Source: F1-20-MAGs119 sp041164425 | Lineage (GTDB): Bacteria; Actinomycetota; Acidimicrobiia; Acidimicrobiales; Ilumatobacteraceae | Length of the DNA stretch: 62,062 bases | Assembly (NCBI GenBank): GCA_041164425.1 | Contig: JBEAPO010000058.1 | Location: forward strand, 1 to 62,062 | Reading direction: 5' to 3' | In this document: piece by piece, positions 1 to 8,656 of the stretch | How the letters are laid out: every line of letters starts with the position of its first letter | Numbering within the stretch: the first letter of the stretch is position 1 | Notes under the pieces: generated by a model | Database searches by the model: none | What the model was told of the DNA's origin: nothing | What the model saw: the letters and a program-made list of their open reading frames with translations, nothing else | Translations under genes and position numbers: made by a program

Positions 1-2387
1 GTGTCGACCATGCGGACGATGGTGTTGACGGGGAACTTCTCGTTGGCCTCGGTCCAGCGTTGGCGCACGACGCGCCAGGCGACGGGGCCGAACTCGCGGT
101 TGGCGATGAGTCGGTTGAGAAGGAACGGCGCGTTCTGCGTTTTCACTTCACCCGAGAAGGCAAAGGCGCACGCGCGTTCGATGAGGTCGGCAGATTGGAA
201 GTCGGCGAGAGCGTAGAGCGCGCGCATCTGGTCCTGTGGTGACTCAGCGGTCTTGAACTTCTCAACGAAACGGTTGAACTCGGTCTCGCCACCGGTGGAG
301 GCGACGACCGTGGTTGCTGCGGCGACGACCTCGGGGTGAACGTCCTGTCCGGCTTCGGCCGCGGCGTGGAACGTGCGTGCGGTTTGTTGTGCATCGTGGT
401 CACCGGCATCGCAGGCGAGGAGGACGATGAGAAGGCCGCGCAGTTTTCCGGTGAGGTCGTCTTCGCCGGTCTTGGGATACCAGGTGAGATCGGCGAGTGC
501 GGGTGCGACGAGTGCTGCGATGCGGCGCTGCAGCAAATGCTGTTGGTGACCGGGCAGAAGTCGTTCGCAGCCGCGCAGGCCGATTGCGACGGCCTGCCAC
601 ACGGCGAGTTCGCGTTCGGCGGCAAAGCCGTTCAGGAAGTTCAGGAAATCGGGTGTGCCGAGGCGGCCCGCGACCACGGCGTTCCATGCGTCGTCGACGA
701 GGTTGTAACGCTCGATCGTCGACATGGCGGCGATGGTGGTGGCGTTCAGACGCGCGAGCAATGCGGGTGAATACGCGACGCGGTAGTAGCCGTGGCCGCC
801 AGCGTTCACGACGATCGGTGCATTGGGGTCGGCGAGGGTGATGCGAGCCGCGGGCTTGTCGAGCAGCACCTTGGTTTCGTTGTTGCCGTTGCGCAGGTGC
901 ACGGGCACCAGCCACACCGTGGGGTCGTTGGTTTCGTCGAAGGCGAAACGGCTCTGGCGCAGGACGAGTGCGCCGTTTTCGACGTCGGCGCTGACGAGCG
1001 GATAGCCGGGTTGCCAGATCCACGAATCCATGAGTGCGCGCACGGGCACGTTGCCGCGGCCGTCGGCGTTGACGGTTTCCTCGATGGCGTCCCACAGGTC
1101 GTTCGTTTCGGTGTTCGCGTACGAATGCTTGGTGAGGTAGTGACTGACGCCGGCGCGGAAGCGGTCTTGGTCGAGGAACATCTCGAGCATGCGCAGCAGT
1201 GAGCCGCCCTTTTGGTACGTGAGCACGTCGAACATGCCCTCGCAGTCGTCGGGGGAGTTCACGGGGAATTCGACGGGGCGCGTGCTGTGCAGCGAGTCGA
1301 CCTCGAAAGCGGCCGAGCGTTCGAGGCCGAACGATGTCCAGCGCTTCCACTGCGGCGCGAATGCGTCGCAGGCGGCGACCTCCATGAAGGTGGCGAAGGC
1401 TTCGTTCAGCCAGATGCCGTTCCACCATTTCATGGTGACGAGGTCACCGAACCACATGTGGGCGTTTTCGTGCGACACCACGTCGGCGACGAGCTGCTGT
1501 TCCATCTGTGTGCTCTTGGCGGGGTCGACGAGAAGCAGCACTTCGCGGAAGGTGATGCAACCGAGGTTCTCCATCGCGCCGGCGGCGAAGTCGGGCAGTG
1601 CGACGAGGTCGACCTTCGTGCCCGGGTACTTGATGCCGTAGTAGTCCTCGAACCACTTCAGCGAAAAGGCACCAATACGCAGGCCGAACTCGGTGAGGTG
1701 CGCCTTGCCGGGCACGTGGACGAGGCGCATCGGGGTGCCGTTCACGTCGACGGGGGCCGTGGCTTCGAGACGGCCGACGATGAAGGCGACGAGGTACGTC
1801 GACATGGGGATCGTGTCGGCGAAGCGGACGCTGACCTTGTTGGCGATGGCGGCGGGTGTGCGCGAGACCTCGGGGCCGTTCGAGATGGCCATCAAGTTGT
1901 TGTCGACGACGAGAGTGGTGCCGAAGATGGCCTTGAAGTCTGGCTCGTCCCAACAGGGGAACGCGCGGCGGCAGTCGGTGGACTGCATCTGCGTGGTGGC
2001 GATGACCTGTTCGACACCCGCGTCGTCGACGTAAGTCGAGCGATAGAAGCCGCGCAGTTTGTCATTCAGGATTCCCGTGAAGCTGATGCTGAGCGACGCT
2101 GTGCCCGGTTGCAACGTGTTGGGTGTCGTGACGACGAGGCGTTCGGATTCGGTGTGCAGTTCGAACGATGCGGGGGCGCCGTCGACGCGTACCGACTTGA
2201 TGCCGAGCTCCTTCGCGTTCAGCACGATGACGTTGTCGGGCGCGTGCACCTGCAGTGTGACCACCACTTCCCCCGTGAACGTGGCCGCGGCGAGATCGGG
2301 AGTGAGTTCGAGGTCGTAGCGCTTGGGCGTGATATGGCGCGGCAGGCGATAGGGGCTGGCGAGGTGGGCGGCGGCGTCGGTGTGCAC
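1..2387 (-). CDS. pepN: Aminopeptidase N, M1 family (C-terminus cut by window edge)
   Basis: Zinc metallopeptidase that removes N-terminal residues from peptides in the cytoplasm. The sequence shows 795 codons; about 50 more are expected beyond the left edge, judging from the family's usual length. The substrate-binding GAMEN motif lies near residue 269 and the zinc site HENAH (an HExxH) near residue 303, followed about 19 residues later by the third ligand in NEAF. An ERAP1-like C-terminal helical region follows. The start is GTG at 2387, because an in-frame TAA lies four codons upstream. There is no clear Shine-Dalgarno, so a leaderless transcript is possible. It diverges from the PfkB kinase across a 94-bp gap that carries an inverted repeat. 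Confidence 0.95.
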   Translation of the reverse strand, partial: MHTDAAAHLASPYRLPRHITPKRYDLELTPDLAAATFTGEVVVTLQVHAPDNVIVLNAKELGIKSVRVDGAPASFELHTESERLVVTTPNTLQPGTASLSISFTGILNDKLRGFYRSTYVDDAGVEQVIATTQMQSTDCRRAFPCWDEPDFKAIFGTTLVVDNNLMAISNGPEVSRTPAAIANKVSVRFADTIPMSTYLVAFIVGRLEATAPVDVNGTPMRLVHVPGKAHLTEFGLRIGAFSLKWFEDYYGIKYPGTKVDLVALPDFAAGAMENLGCITFREVLLLVDPAKSTQMEQQLVADVVSHENAHMWFGDLVTMKWWNGIWLNEAFATFMEVAACDAFAPQWKRWTSFGLERSAAFEVDSLHSTRPVEFPVNSPDDCEGMFDVLTYQKGGSLLRMLEMFLDQDRFRAGVSHYLTKHSYANTETNDLWDAIEETVNADGRGNVPVRALMDSWIWQPGYPLVSADVENGALVLRQSRFAFDETNDPTVWLVPVHLRNGNNETKVLLDKPAARITLADPNAPIVVNAGGHGYYRVAYSPALLARLNATTIAAMSTIERYNLVDDAWNAVVAGRLGTPDFLNFLNGFAAERELAVWQAVAIGLRGCERLLPGHQQHLLQRRIAALVAPALADLTWYPKTGEDDLTGKLRGLLIVLLACDAGDHDAQQTARTFHAAAEAGQDVHPEVVAAATTVVASTGGETEFNRFVEKFKTAESPQDQMRALYALADFQSADLIERACAFAFSGEVKTQNAPFLLNRLIANREFGPVAWRVVRQRWTEANEKFPVNTIVRMVD

Positions 2388-2396
2388 AGTGAGACG

Positions 2397-2423
2397 TTAG
2401 TTGGCTACGTCATGCCCCAACTA
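2397..2423. promoter_or_regulatory. Inverted repeat between pepN and the kinase
   Basis: TAGTTGG at 2398-2404 is the exact reverse complement of CCAACTA at 2417-2423, with a 12-nt spacer. The dyad sits just upstream of the pepN GTG and in the leader of the kinase gene. Its TTAGTTG half also appears in the dyad at 5589-5610, but with different spacing. It is a candidate operator; no regulator can be assigned. Confidence 0.4.
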
Positions 2424-2481
2424 CGGTGGTGCCGTGTCAAACTCCTCCTTCTCTCCGAGAGATTTGCGCCATGACGACGGC

Positions 2482-3459
2482 GTGACGTTCGACGTGATTG
2501 GCATTGGTAATGCCATGGTTGATGTCATTGCTTCGCGGGACGATGCCTTCGTCGCCTCCATGCAAATGGAGAAGGGTGCAATGAACTTGATCAATGCCGA
2601 GCGGGCGCTGCATCTCTACGGTGCTCTCGAAGGTGCGATACAGATGAGCGGTGGGTCGGCGGCCAACACCATGGCCGGTTTCGCGAGTTTTGGTGGCCGC
2701 GCCGCCTACATCGGCAAGGTTGCCGACGACGGCTTGGGTGACGTTTTCGATCACGACCTGCGCGCAATCGGAGTGAAGTTTGTAAGGCCATTCGGTGGAG
2801 ATTCGTTGCCTACGGGTCGATGCATGGTTGTGGTAACGCCGGATGCGCAGCGGACGATGAATACGTTTCTCGGGATCTCAAGTTTGTTGTTGCCGAGCGA
2901 CATTGATGTGGATGCGATCAAAGCATCGGCAGTTGTCTATCTGGAGGGGTATCTCTTCGACCTGGATGAAGCCAAACATGCGTTTCGAATAGCGGCACAT
3001 CATGCGCACGAATCAGGACGACAGGTATCGTTGACTCTGAGTGATTCTTTTTGCGTCGACCGGCACCGTCAAGATTTTCGCAGTCTGATCGCCGACGAGA
3101 TCGACGTCTTGTTCGGTAACGAAGCAGAACTTCTGTCGCTCTACGAGACTGACACTTTGGAGTTCGCCGTCGCCCGAGCGCGACGTGATTGCGCGGTTCT
3201 CGCAATCACGCGGAGCGAAAATGGTTCGATTGTGGTCACTTCTGATCAAGTCATCACGGTGCCCGCGAAACCGGTTGAACGAGTGATTGACACCACCGGT
3301 GCCGGAGACCTGTATGCCGCAGGCTTCTTGTTCGGTTACACGCGCGGGCTATCGCTGGAAACGTGCGCCGACCTCGGCCACATTGCAGCGGCAGAGGTGA
3401 TTTCACACGTCGGTCCGCGGCCACTGGTGTCGCTGGCGTCGCTGATACCCGCGCTGTAA
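2482..3459 (+). CDS. PfkB-family sugar/adenosine kinase
   Basis: Cytoplasmic ATP-dependent kinase of the ribokinase superfamily, closest in appearance to the bacterial adenosine kinase group. The N-terminus has the glycine-rich start DVIGIGNAMVD; an SGGSAANTMAGF substrate-loop segment follows. The PfkB signature 2 with the catalytic aspartate, DTTGAGDLYAAGF, is near residue 272. The start is uncertain: GTG 2482 places the conserved domain right at the N-terminus (325 aa), while GTG 2434 would add 16 residues. Codon use looks less GC-rich than in the neighbouring genes, which may hint at acquisition. The exact substrate cannot be read from sequence. Confidence 0.85.
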   Translation: MTFDVIGIGNAMVDVIASRDDAFVASMQMEKGAMNLINAERALHLYGALEGAIQMSGGSAANTMAGFASFGGRAAYIGKVADDGLGDVFDHDLRAIGVKFVRPFGGDSLPTGRCMVVVTPDAQRTMNTFLGISSLLLPSDIDVDAIKASAVVYLEGYLFDLDEAKHAFRIAAHHAHESGRQVSLTLSDSFCVDRHRQDFRSLIADEIDVLFGNEAELLSLYETDTLEFAVARARRDCAVLAITRSENGSIVVTSDQVITVPAKPVERVIDTTGAGDLYAAGFLFGYTRGLSLETCADLGHIAAAEVISHVGPRPLVSLASLIPAL

Positions 3460-3478
3460 CGCCGTTAGCCTGAAGTGC

Positions 3479-3868
3479 ATGGCAAGCAACAAACCTGAAC
3501 TCACGGTTCTCGGCCAGACAGTTCGCAACCCCATCGACCATGTTGAGGTGTTCCCCGCGCCCCAGCACGTGACGAAGGTGCGGTTCACCACCGACGAGTT
3601 GTGTTCGGTGTGCCCGGTCACGCAGCAGCCCGATGTGGCGAACGTGGTCATCGAGTACGCACCGAATCAGTGGTGCATCGAGTCGAAGTCGCTGAAGCTC
3701 TACCTGTGGCGGTTCCGCGACGTGCCGGTGTTTGCCGAGGCGCTGGCCGCCGAGATCGCCAACGAAGTGATGGTGACGGTCAAGCCGCACCACGTGAAGG
3801 TGTCACTCACCCAACGCCCGCGCGGCGGCATCGAGGTGTATGCCGAAGCCGAGCGCAGCGCAGGCTAA
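3479..3868 (+). CDS. queF: NADPH-dependent 7-cyano-7-deazaguanine reductase (QueF)
   Basis: Reduces preQ0 to preQ1 in queuosine biosynthesis. At 129 aa it is the short unimodular type. The nucleophilic cysteine is Cys45 in SVCPVTQQPD, with the partner aspartate at 52. The family QueF motif ESKSLKL is at residues 68-74. ATG 3479 lies 19 nt after the kinase stop. No other queuosine gene is in the window. The last codons, AERSAG-stop, are imperfectly repeated twice downstream, each copy with its own stop. Confidence 0.93.
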   Translation: MASNKPELTVLGQTVRNPIDHVEVFPAPQHVTKVRFTTDELCSVCPVTQQPDVANVVIEYAPNQWCIESKSLKLYLWRFRDVPVFAEALAAEIANEVMVTVKPHHVKVSLTQRPRGGIEVYAEAERSAG

Positions 3869-3915
3869 AGACACAGCCGAGCGCAGCGGAAAGTAAAGCC
3901 GAGCGCAGCGCCTAG
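3848..3915 (+). repeat. Three copies of the queF 3' end, each with a stop
   Basis: The 13-mer GCCGAGCGCAGCG occurs at 3848-3860, 3876-3888 and 3898-3910. Read in the frame of each copy, the sequences are AERSAG-TAA, AERSGK-TAA and AERSA-TAG. Spacings are 28 and 22 bp, so the copies are not in one common frame. The last copy runs into the stop codon of the convergent PEP-utilizer gene (CTA at 3912-3914). Confidence 0.85.
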
Positions 3916-5579
3916 AGCACCCGAACCGACCCGCTTGCGGGGTCGACTTCGATCGTTGCGCCGTCGGGGATGTCGAGCATCGCGCGCGGAGCACCGATCA
4001 CGGCGGGTAGCCCGAGTTCTCGGGCGATGACCGCGGCGTGGCTCAGGGGACCACCCTCGGCCGTGACCAGTGCTCCGGCGAATCCGACGACCAAGTTGTA
4101 GGCGGGTGTCGTGCAGGGAACGACCAGGATTTCTCCTGGGGCGAGTTGTTCGACGGCCCCTTCGGGCGTGGTGGCGATGCGCGCGATGCCCGTGTACGGG
4201 TCGGCGCCGACGCCGTATCCGTTCAGACCCTTGGTCTTCTGCGTGCCGTCGAGACCCGCCTCGGAAATGACCATTTGCACGTAGCCCGCGATGTAGGCGA
4301 GGGCCTTCGGAAGAATGTCGAGCGGTGGAACCGGCTCGGGGGTGCCGAGCTTGCGTGGTGCATCTTCGACGTCGACCGTGTTGCGCCACAGTTGCCGACC
4401 CGCGAGTTCGTCGGCGTCGGGTGGGTTCGTAAGTGCCGTCTTCACCTCGTCGGGGGTGAGTTCGAGGGCGTGTTCGGGTTTGTGCGCGCGGCCACGTTGT
4501 TGCATGCGACGACCGACTTCGAGAAGAGCGCGGCGCACCAAGCCGAAGGGCCATTCGAGGGTGATGGGGCCGTTTTCGTCGCGCAAGTCCATTGCTTCAC
4601 GTGCGCCGCCGAGAAGCTTGTCGAATTCGGCGAGGTGTTGTTCGGGTACGCGGGTACGGACGGCGGCGATGCGTTGCTGCACCGCTGCGGCGCGTTTGGT
4701 TTCGTCGACGTTGTCGAGTGGCGCCCCCATGATGCGCGTGAAGAGAACGTCGGGTGACTCGCCAAGCGTGAGACCGTCGATGTCGTAGCGCGAGATGATG
4801 GTATTGCCGCGGCGTTCGAGGAATGCATCGATTGCGTGTGCGGCTTCGGACGAGACGTTGCGAATGTCGGCGAGGTTGTTCGGTTGCTTGCCCGACGCGA
4901 TGACCAACTTTCGGATGGCGCCGAGTTCGTGCGATGCGGCAGTGGTGGACGGAGACGCGCCTTCGAGAAGCGGGAAGATGTCGGCCGTCGGAATGCCCCA
5001 CTGGTTGGTGGCGTAGAGCAGCAGGCCGATGGGGCCGAGGTCGAAGTTGTGGAGATAGAGATGGTCTTCGTACAACTGGGTGGCGTGGTCAATGGCCTTG
5101 GTCGCGTGTGCGATGAGTGCGGCGTCGTCGATCGACGACAGGTCGACGCCCTGCAGTTTCAGGTTCTGGTTGATGTAGGTGTCGCGCAGGCCGCCGGGGC
5201 GGTGCCACTCGTGCAACTTCGCGGTCCACGGTGGGTTGTCGATGGTTTGTTGCGCGGTCTTTGCGCGGCGGCGCATTTCCGGGTGCAACTTCGTCGCGAG
5301 TTTGAGTAGCGGTAGCGGTGGCAGTTTCTTCGGCGGCTTGTTTGCGCCGATGAGGGGGAAGACGCGTGAGTAGATGAGGCCGTTCACCGTGCGGAATTCG
5401 AGCGAGCCGACCGGTGCGCCGAGTTCCTTCATGCCGCGCCCCGTGCCGCGACCACAACCGCGTGTTTGGATCATGTCGCAGATCGGTGTCGCGGGCCGGT
5501 TGACGTGCGAACGGTCGAGCGACCACTCGCCGGGTCCGGGTGCGGTCCAGGTGAGCTTTTCCTTCGGATTTCGTGCCAC
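3912..5579 (-). CDS. PEP-utilizing enzyme mobile-domain protein without ATP-grasp
   Basis: The protein is 555 aa. The C-terminal ~90 residues form the swivelling phosphohistidine domain of PEP synthase / pyruvate phosphate dikinase, with GGPLSHAAVIARELGLPA carrying the catalytic His. The N-terminal ~450 residues look helical, and I see no ATP-grasp nucleotide-binding motifs. Split systems such as phenylphosphate synthase, where the His-domain and ATP-grasp subunits are separate proteins, are one precedent. No partner ATP-grasp gene is in the window. It diverges from the aromatic hydroxylase gene with a 41-bp gap containing a perfect dyad. Confidence 0.75.
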   Translation of the reverse strand: MARNPKEKLTWTAPGPGEWSLDRSHVNRPATPICDMIQTRGCGRGTGRGMKELGAPVGSLEFRTVNGLIYSRVFPLIGANKPPKKLPPLPLLKLATKLHPEMRRRAKTAQQTIDNPPWTAKLHEWHRPGGLRDTYINQNLKLQGVDLSSIDDAALIAHATKAIDHATQLYEDHLYLHNFDLGPIGLLLYATNQWGIPTADIFPLLEGASPSTTAASHELGAIRKLVIASGKQPNNLADIRNVSSEAAHAIDAFLERRGNTIISRYDIDGLTLGESPDVLFTRIMGAPLDNVDETKRAAAVQQRIAAVRTRVPEQHLAEFDKLLGGAREAMDLRDENGPITLEWPFGLVRRALLEVGRRMQQRGRAHKPEHALELTPDEVKTALTNPPDADELAGRQLWRNTVDVEDAPRKLGTPEPVPPLDILPKALAYIAGYVQMVISEAGLDGTQKTKGLNGYGVGADPYTGIARIATTPEGAVEQLAPGEILVVPCTTPAYNLVVGFAGALVTAEGGPLSHAAVIARELGLPAVIGAPRAMLDIPDGATIEVDPASGSVRVL

Positions 5580-5588
5580 GGCACCACC

Positions 5589-5610
5589 TTAGTTGCCATC
5601 TGACAACTAA
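5589..5610. promoter_or_regulatory. Perfect dyad between the PEP-utilizer and hydroxylase genes
   Basis: TTAGTTG (5589-5595) and CAACTAA (5604-5610) are exact reverse complements separated by 8 nt. This 22-bp palindrome ends 10 nt before the hydroxylase ATG and has the size and symmetry of a TetR-family operator. Its right half contains GACAACT (5602-5608). The same 7-mer occurs twice upstream of the FAH hydrolase gene that starts the TetR operon, at 9605-9611 and 9630-9636. Confidence 0.55.
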
Positions 5611-5620
5611 AATTTCCGTG

Positions 5621-7045
5621 ATGGAAGCACCCGTGGTGGAAACAGAGGTGGTGATCGCCGGCGCGGGGCCCGTGGGGATGGCGCTGTCGATCGTGCTGTC
5701 GAACCTGGGCATCACGAACGTGGTCGTCGAGCGCGGGGCGGGCGTGCACCCCTTGCCGCGCGCGGCCGTGATCGACGCCGAGGTGCAGCAGGCGTTCATC
5801 ACGCACGGACTCGGCGAAGAGTTGGCACCACTGCTTACACCGATGAAGGCAGCCGACTATGTGGATGCGAATGGCAACGTCCTGGTGGGTGGCGACGTGT
5901 CGTGGATCAGCCTGTTCGGTGGGCTCCCCGCAGCGAGCTTCCACTTCCAGCCAGAGATCGACGCGCTGTTCCTTCGCGAACTGCAGGCGCGTGGCGCAGG
6001 CTTCATGCCCGAGACGCCGTTCACCGGAGTCGAACAAAGCGCGGACGGCGTGCGGTTGTTGCTCGAGGACGGTCGTGCGGTGTCGGGGCGGTGGCTGGTG
6101 GGATGCGACGGAGCGTCGAGCACGATTCGCCGTGCGGTCGGTATCGATCGCGAGGACCTTGGTTTCGAGCAGGACTGGCTGGTTGTCGACATGCGGATAC
6201 GTGACCGCACGGGGTCGGGCCTGCCCGACGTGGCACGCCAGATCTGCGACCCGGTGAGGCCAGTCACGATGATCAGCTGCCATCGCGACGTGTACCGCTG
6301 GGAGTTCCAGTTGCAGCCGGGCGAAGACCCGAAGGAGATGAACCAGCCCGAACACGTGTGGCGCTTGTTGTCGCCGTGGGTGAACCCGTCGACGGCCGAC
6401 ATCATTCGTTCGGCTTCGTACCGTTTCCATGGTCTGGTTGCGATGACGTTCCGAGCGGGCAACGTGTTTCTTGCCGGTGATGCCGCGCACCAAATGCCGC
6501 CGTTCATGGGCCAGGGTCTCAACTCGGGCTGGCGTGATGCGTTCAATTTGGCGTGGAAGATGCGCTGGGTTCGCGATGGTCTCGCCGACGACCGTCTACT
6601 CGACACCTACGACTCCGAGCGCATTCATCATTCGCGCGTGACGGTCGAACGATCCATCGAAGCGGGACAGTTGATCGACCAGTTCGCCGGGCGTGTGAGC
6701 CACGGCATCAAGCCGGGCACGAGTTACGGCAGCGGTACAGCGCGTCCGCGCTACGAGGCCGGCGCGGTGGGGGGTGACCATCCGCGCACGGGCACGGTCT
6801 TCGACATGTGGCATCTGATCGGTGGTGACGCCGCGGCGTTGACGCACATGACGGTGGTGTCGTCGAACGGTCGCACGCCCGCGTTGCCCACACGTGGGTT
6901 GTGGCGTTCGGTGGCGCTGTCGCCGATGGAGACAATGGGGGCCGACCACGTGGTGGTGCGTCCCGACGGATTCATGGCCGCAATCTGTGATGACGCATCG
7001 ATTGATGTAACGCTGCGTGATCTGTGCGCCCGGATGGGCTGCTGA
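5621..7045 (+). CDS. FAD-dependent aromatic hydroxylase, MhpA-like
   Basis: Group A flavoprotein monooxygenase, 474 aa, expected to hydroxylate a phenolic substrate with NAD(P)H and O2. The sequence shows the Rossmann GxGxxG (GAGPVGMA, residues ~11-18), the DG motif GCDGASS near residue 157 and the GD motif FLAGDAAHQMPPFMGQG near residue 284. Closest known relatives are 3-(3-hydroxyphenyl)propionate hydroxylases; the thioredoxin-like C-terminal domain is short here. ATG 5621 is chosen because the FAD motif begins a few residues later. It converges on the TetR/dioxygenase/FAH operon, which supports a ring hydroxylation then ring cleavage pathway. The actual substrate is unknown. Confidence 0.88.
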   Translation: MEAPVVETEVVIAGAGPVGMALSIVLSNLGITNVVVERGAGVHPLPRAAVIDAEVQQAFITHGLGEELAPLLTPMKAADYVDANGNVLVGGDVSWISLFGGLPAASFHFQPEIDALFLRELQARGAGFMPETPFTGVEQSADGVRLLLEDGRAVSGRWLVGCDGASSTIRRAVGIDREDLGFEQDWLVVDMRIRDRTGSGLPDVARQICDPVRPVTMISCHRDVYRWEFQLQPGEDPKEMNQPEHVWRLLSPWVNPSTADIIRSASYRFHGLVAMTFRAGNVFLAGDAAHQMPPFMGQGLNSGWRDAFNLAWKMRWVRDGLADDRLLDTYDSERIHHSRVTVERSIEAGQLIDQFAGRVSHGIKPGTSYGSGTARPRYEAGAVGGDHPRTGTVFDMWHLIGGDAAALTHMTVVSSNGRTPALPTRGLWRSVALSPMETMGADHVVVRPDGFMAAICDDASIDVTLRDLCARMGC

Positions 7046-7098
7046 TCAACGGCGCATGCCGTTGACTGTGATGTTGCTCAACGGCGCATGCCGTTGAC
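7046..7098 (-). repeat. Duplicated 3' end of the TetR gene
   Basis: An identical 21-bp block encoding VNGMRR-TGA occurs at 7078-7098 (the real end of the TetR gene) and again at 7046-7066, 32 bp downstream. The second copy directly abuts the stop codon of the convergent hydroxylase gene. Each block is nearly self-complementary (CAACGGC, loop GCAT, GCCGTTG), so it could also form a terminator-like hairpin for both genes. Confidence 0.85.
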
Positions 7099-7704
7099 GA
7101 TCAGCCAGGCGGCGTCGTCGGCAAGTGCGTCGACATCGAAGGGGCCGTCGGCAGAATTGAACTTCGCCGACAGTGCGTGCAGCGTGTAGATGGCCGCCGC
7201 GCCGTGCGCGACGAGGAAGAACGGTGTGCGCACCGCGGTGGGCTTGATGACACCTTTCTTCGCGAGGTCGTCCATCAACTTGCGGATCGGGGCGAGCGAT
7301 GGCTGCACGTACTTCTTGTAGATGTGGTCGAGGTGCCACGAGTCTTCGAGGCCCTCGTTGTTCATGAGGCGATTGAGGTAGGGGTGCTTGCTCGACACGA
7401 TGAGGAACGCCTTGAACTGCGATTGAAGTTCGGCGAGCGGCGTGTCGGGGCGGGGGAGCGCACGCAGGTGGTTGCGGATCTCGCTGAACATCGCCCCAAA
7501 CTCGTGGTCGATGACGGCCTTGTAGAGATCTTCCTTCGTGCCGAAGCGTTGGTGGATGGCGCTGTGGCTGAGGCCGAGTTCGCGGTTCAACGAGCGCAGT
7601 GACATCCCGTCGTAGCCGTGCGTTGCGAACATGCGCAGCGCGGCCTCGAGGATTTGTTCATCGGAGTGAAGCTTCGGCCGTCCACGACCCGTGGGTGCAC
7701 TCAC
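7078..7704 (-). CDS. TetR-family transcriptional regulator
   Basis: DNA-binding repressor of 208 aa, last gene of the FAH-VOC-TetR operon. The N-terminal helix-turn-helix is in residues ~15-60 (LEAALRMFATHGYDGMSLRS, then GLSHSAIHQRFGTKEDLY). The C-terminal ligand-binding region is variable. The start is GTG 7704, which overlaps the dioxygenase stop as GTGA; longer frames into the upstream gene are not supported. It probably regulates the aromatic module autogenously and may bind the GACAACT-containing sites at 5589-5610 and around 9605-9636. That regulon is inferred. Confidence 0.9.
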   Translation of the reverse strand: MSAPTGRGRPKLHSDEQILEAALRMFATHGYDGMSLRSLNRELGLSHSAIHQRFGTKEDLYKAVIDHEFGAMFSEIRNHLRALPRPDTPLAELQSQFKAFLIVSSKHPYLNRLMNNEGLEDSWHLDHIYKKYVQPSLAPIRKLMDDLAKKGVIKPTAVRTPFFLVAHGAAAIYTLHALSAKFNSADGPFDVDALADDAAWLIVNGMRR

Positions 7705-8654
7705 GGCAGCCCGAGCCGTTCCCGCGCGGCGGCGATCTCTTCCATGTCGGGGATGGCCATGAAGGCCTCGTTCGGGCCGGGGCCCCACGACTCGACGGGT
7801 GCGGGAGCTTCAGGTACGCCCCAATCGGTGCGGCGCACGTTGGTCGCCCACTGATCGTCGTCGTCGATGTGGTCCATGTCGGCGAAGAACTCAAACATGT
7901 TGCCTGACGGGTCGCGCATGTACCAATAGATGTTCGACCCGAGAAGGTGGCGGCCGATGCCGATGATGTGCGAGTCGGGGTTTTCCTTCATCACTGCCGT
8001 GCCGCGTTCGCCAACTGCATCGAAGTCGTCGACCTCGAGCGCGTAGTGGTTGAGATACCCGACGCGGGCACGGTGGATGAGCAGATTGTGGTGGTCGGTC
8101 TCGACGCGGCCGAACGTCGCGTTGGCGCCGACGAACTGGTCGCTGATGCGATAGCCGAGACCGTCGAAGTAGAACGCCGTCGACTTCTCGATCTGTGGTG
8201 AACCCAGAACCACGTGGCCGAGTCGACGTACCGGTCGCCGCTTTGCGGGGTCGATCGACGCGGCGCGCGAGTTCCAGCGCGAGCGGGTGCCGGGCTGGTT
8301 GCCGGGCCGCGGCGCGGGAGCCGCGAGCGGTGTCGGAGCGCCGACTTCGATCCGGATCGAGTGACCGAGCACAGGGTCGGTGCAGTGGAGTGTCGTCGAT
8401 GTGGTTTGGACGGTGACGCCGAGACCCTCGAGGCGCTTGGCGATGTCGGCGATGTCGCGTTCCTCGGCGCAAGAGAAGTGCATGGCCGAGAGGTGGCGAT
8501 GGTCTCCTTCGCGGATGGTGAGAACGGTCGGTCGTTCGGTGGTGCCGAACACGCCGTCGGCCGTGCGCACGAAACCGTGACGTTCCCAGAATGCGCCGAG
8601 TTCGGACGGGTTCTTGACGCTCAGTTCGATGTCGAGAAAGCCGTTCAGCGCCAT
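7701..8654 (-). CDS. Extradiol ring-cleavage dioxygenase, VOC superfamily
   Basis: Two-domain type I extradiol dioxygenase of 317 aa, predicted to open a catechol-type ring with Fe(II) and O2. The C-terminal catalytic domain carries the three metal ligands in the expected order: His in RRLGHVVL, His in LNHYALEVDD, and Glu in NMFEFFAD. The N-terminal domain is the degenerate VOC repeat. ATG 8654 lies two bases after the FAH gene stop, so translation is likely coupled. Relatives include 2,3-dihydroxybiphenyl and steroid-catechol dioxygenases; the substrate here is not determined. Confidence 0.88.
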   Translation of the reverse strand: MALNGFLDIELSVKNPSELGAFWERHGFVRTADGVFGTTERPTVLTIREGDHRHLSAMHFSCAEERDIADIAKRLEGLGVTVQTTSTTLHCTDPVLGHSIRIEVGAPTPLAAPAPRPGNQPGTRSRWNSRAASIDPAKRRPVRRLGHVVLGSPQIEKSTAFYFDGLGYRISDQFVGANATFGRVETDHHNLLIHRARVGYLNHYALEVDDFDAVGERGTAVMKENPDSHIIGIGRHLLGSNIYWYMRDPSGNMFEFFADMDHIDDDDQWATNVRRTDWGVPEAPAPVESWGPGPNEAFMAIPDMEEIAAARERLGLP

Positions 8655-8656
8655 CG

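Noticed and set aside
400..1953. Arginine-rich minus-strand open frames
   Set aside because: They overlap the real pepN frame, which has GAMEN and HExxH motifs; these are out-of-frame readings.
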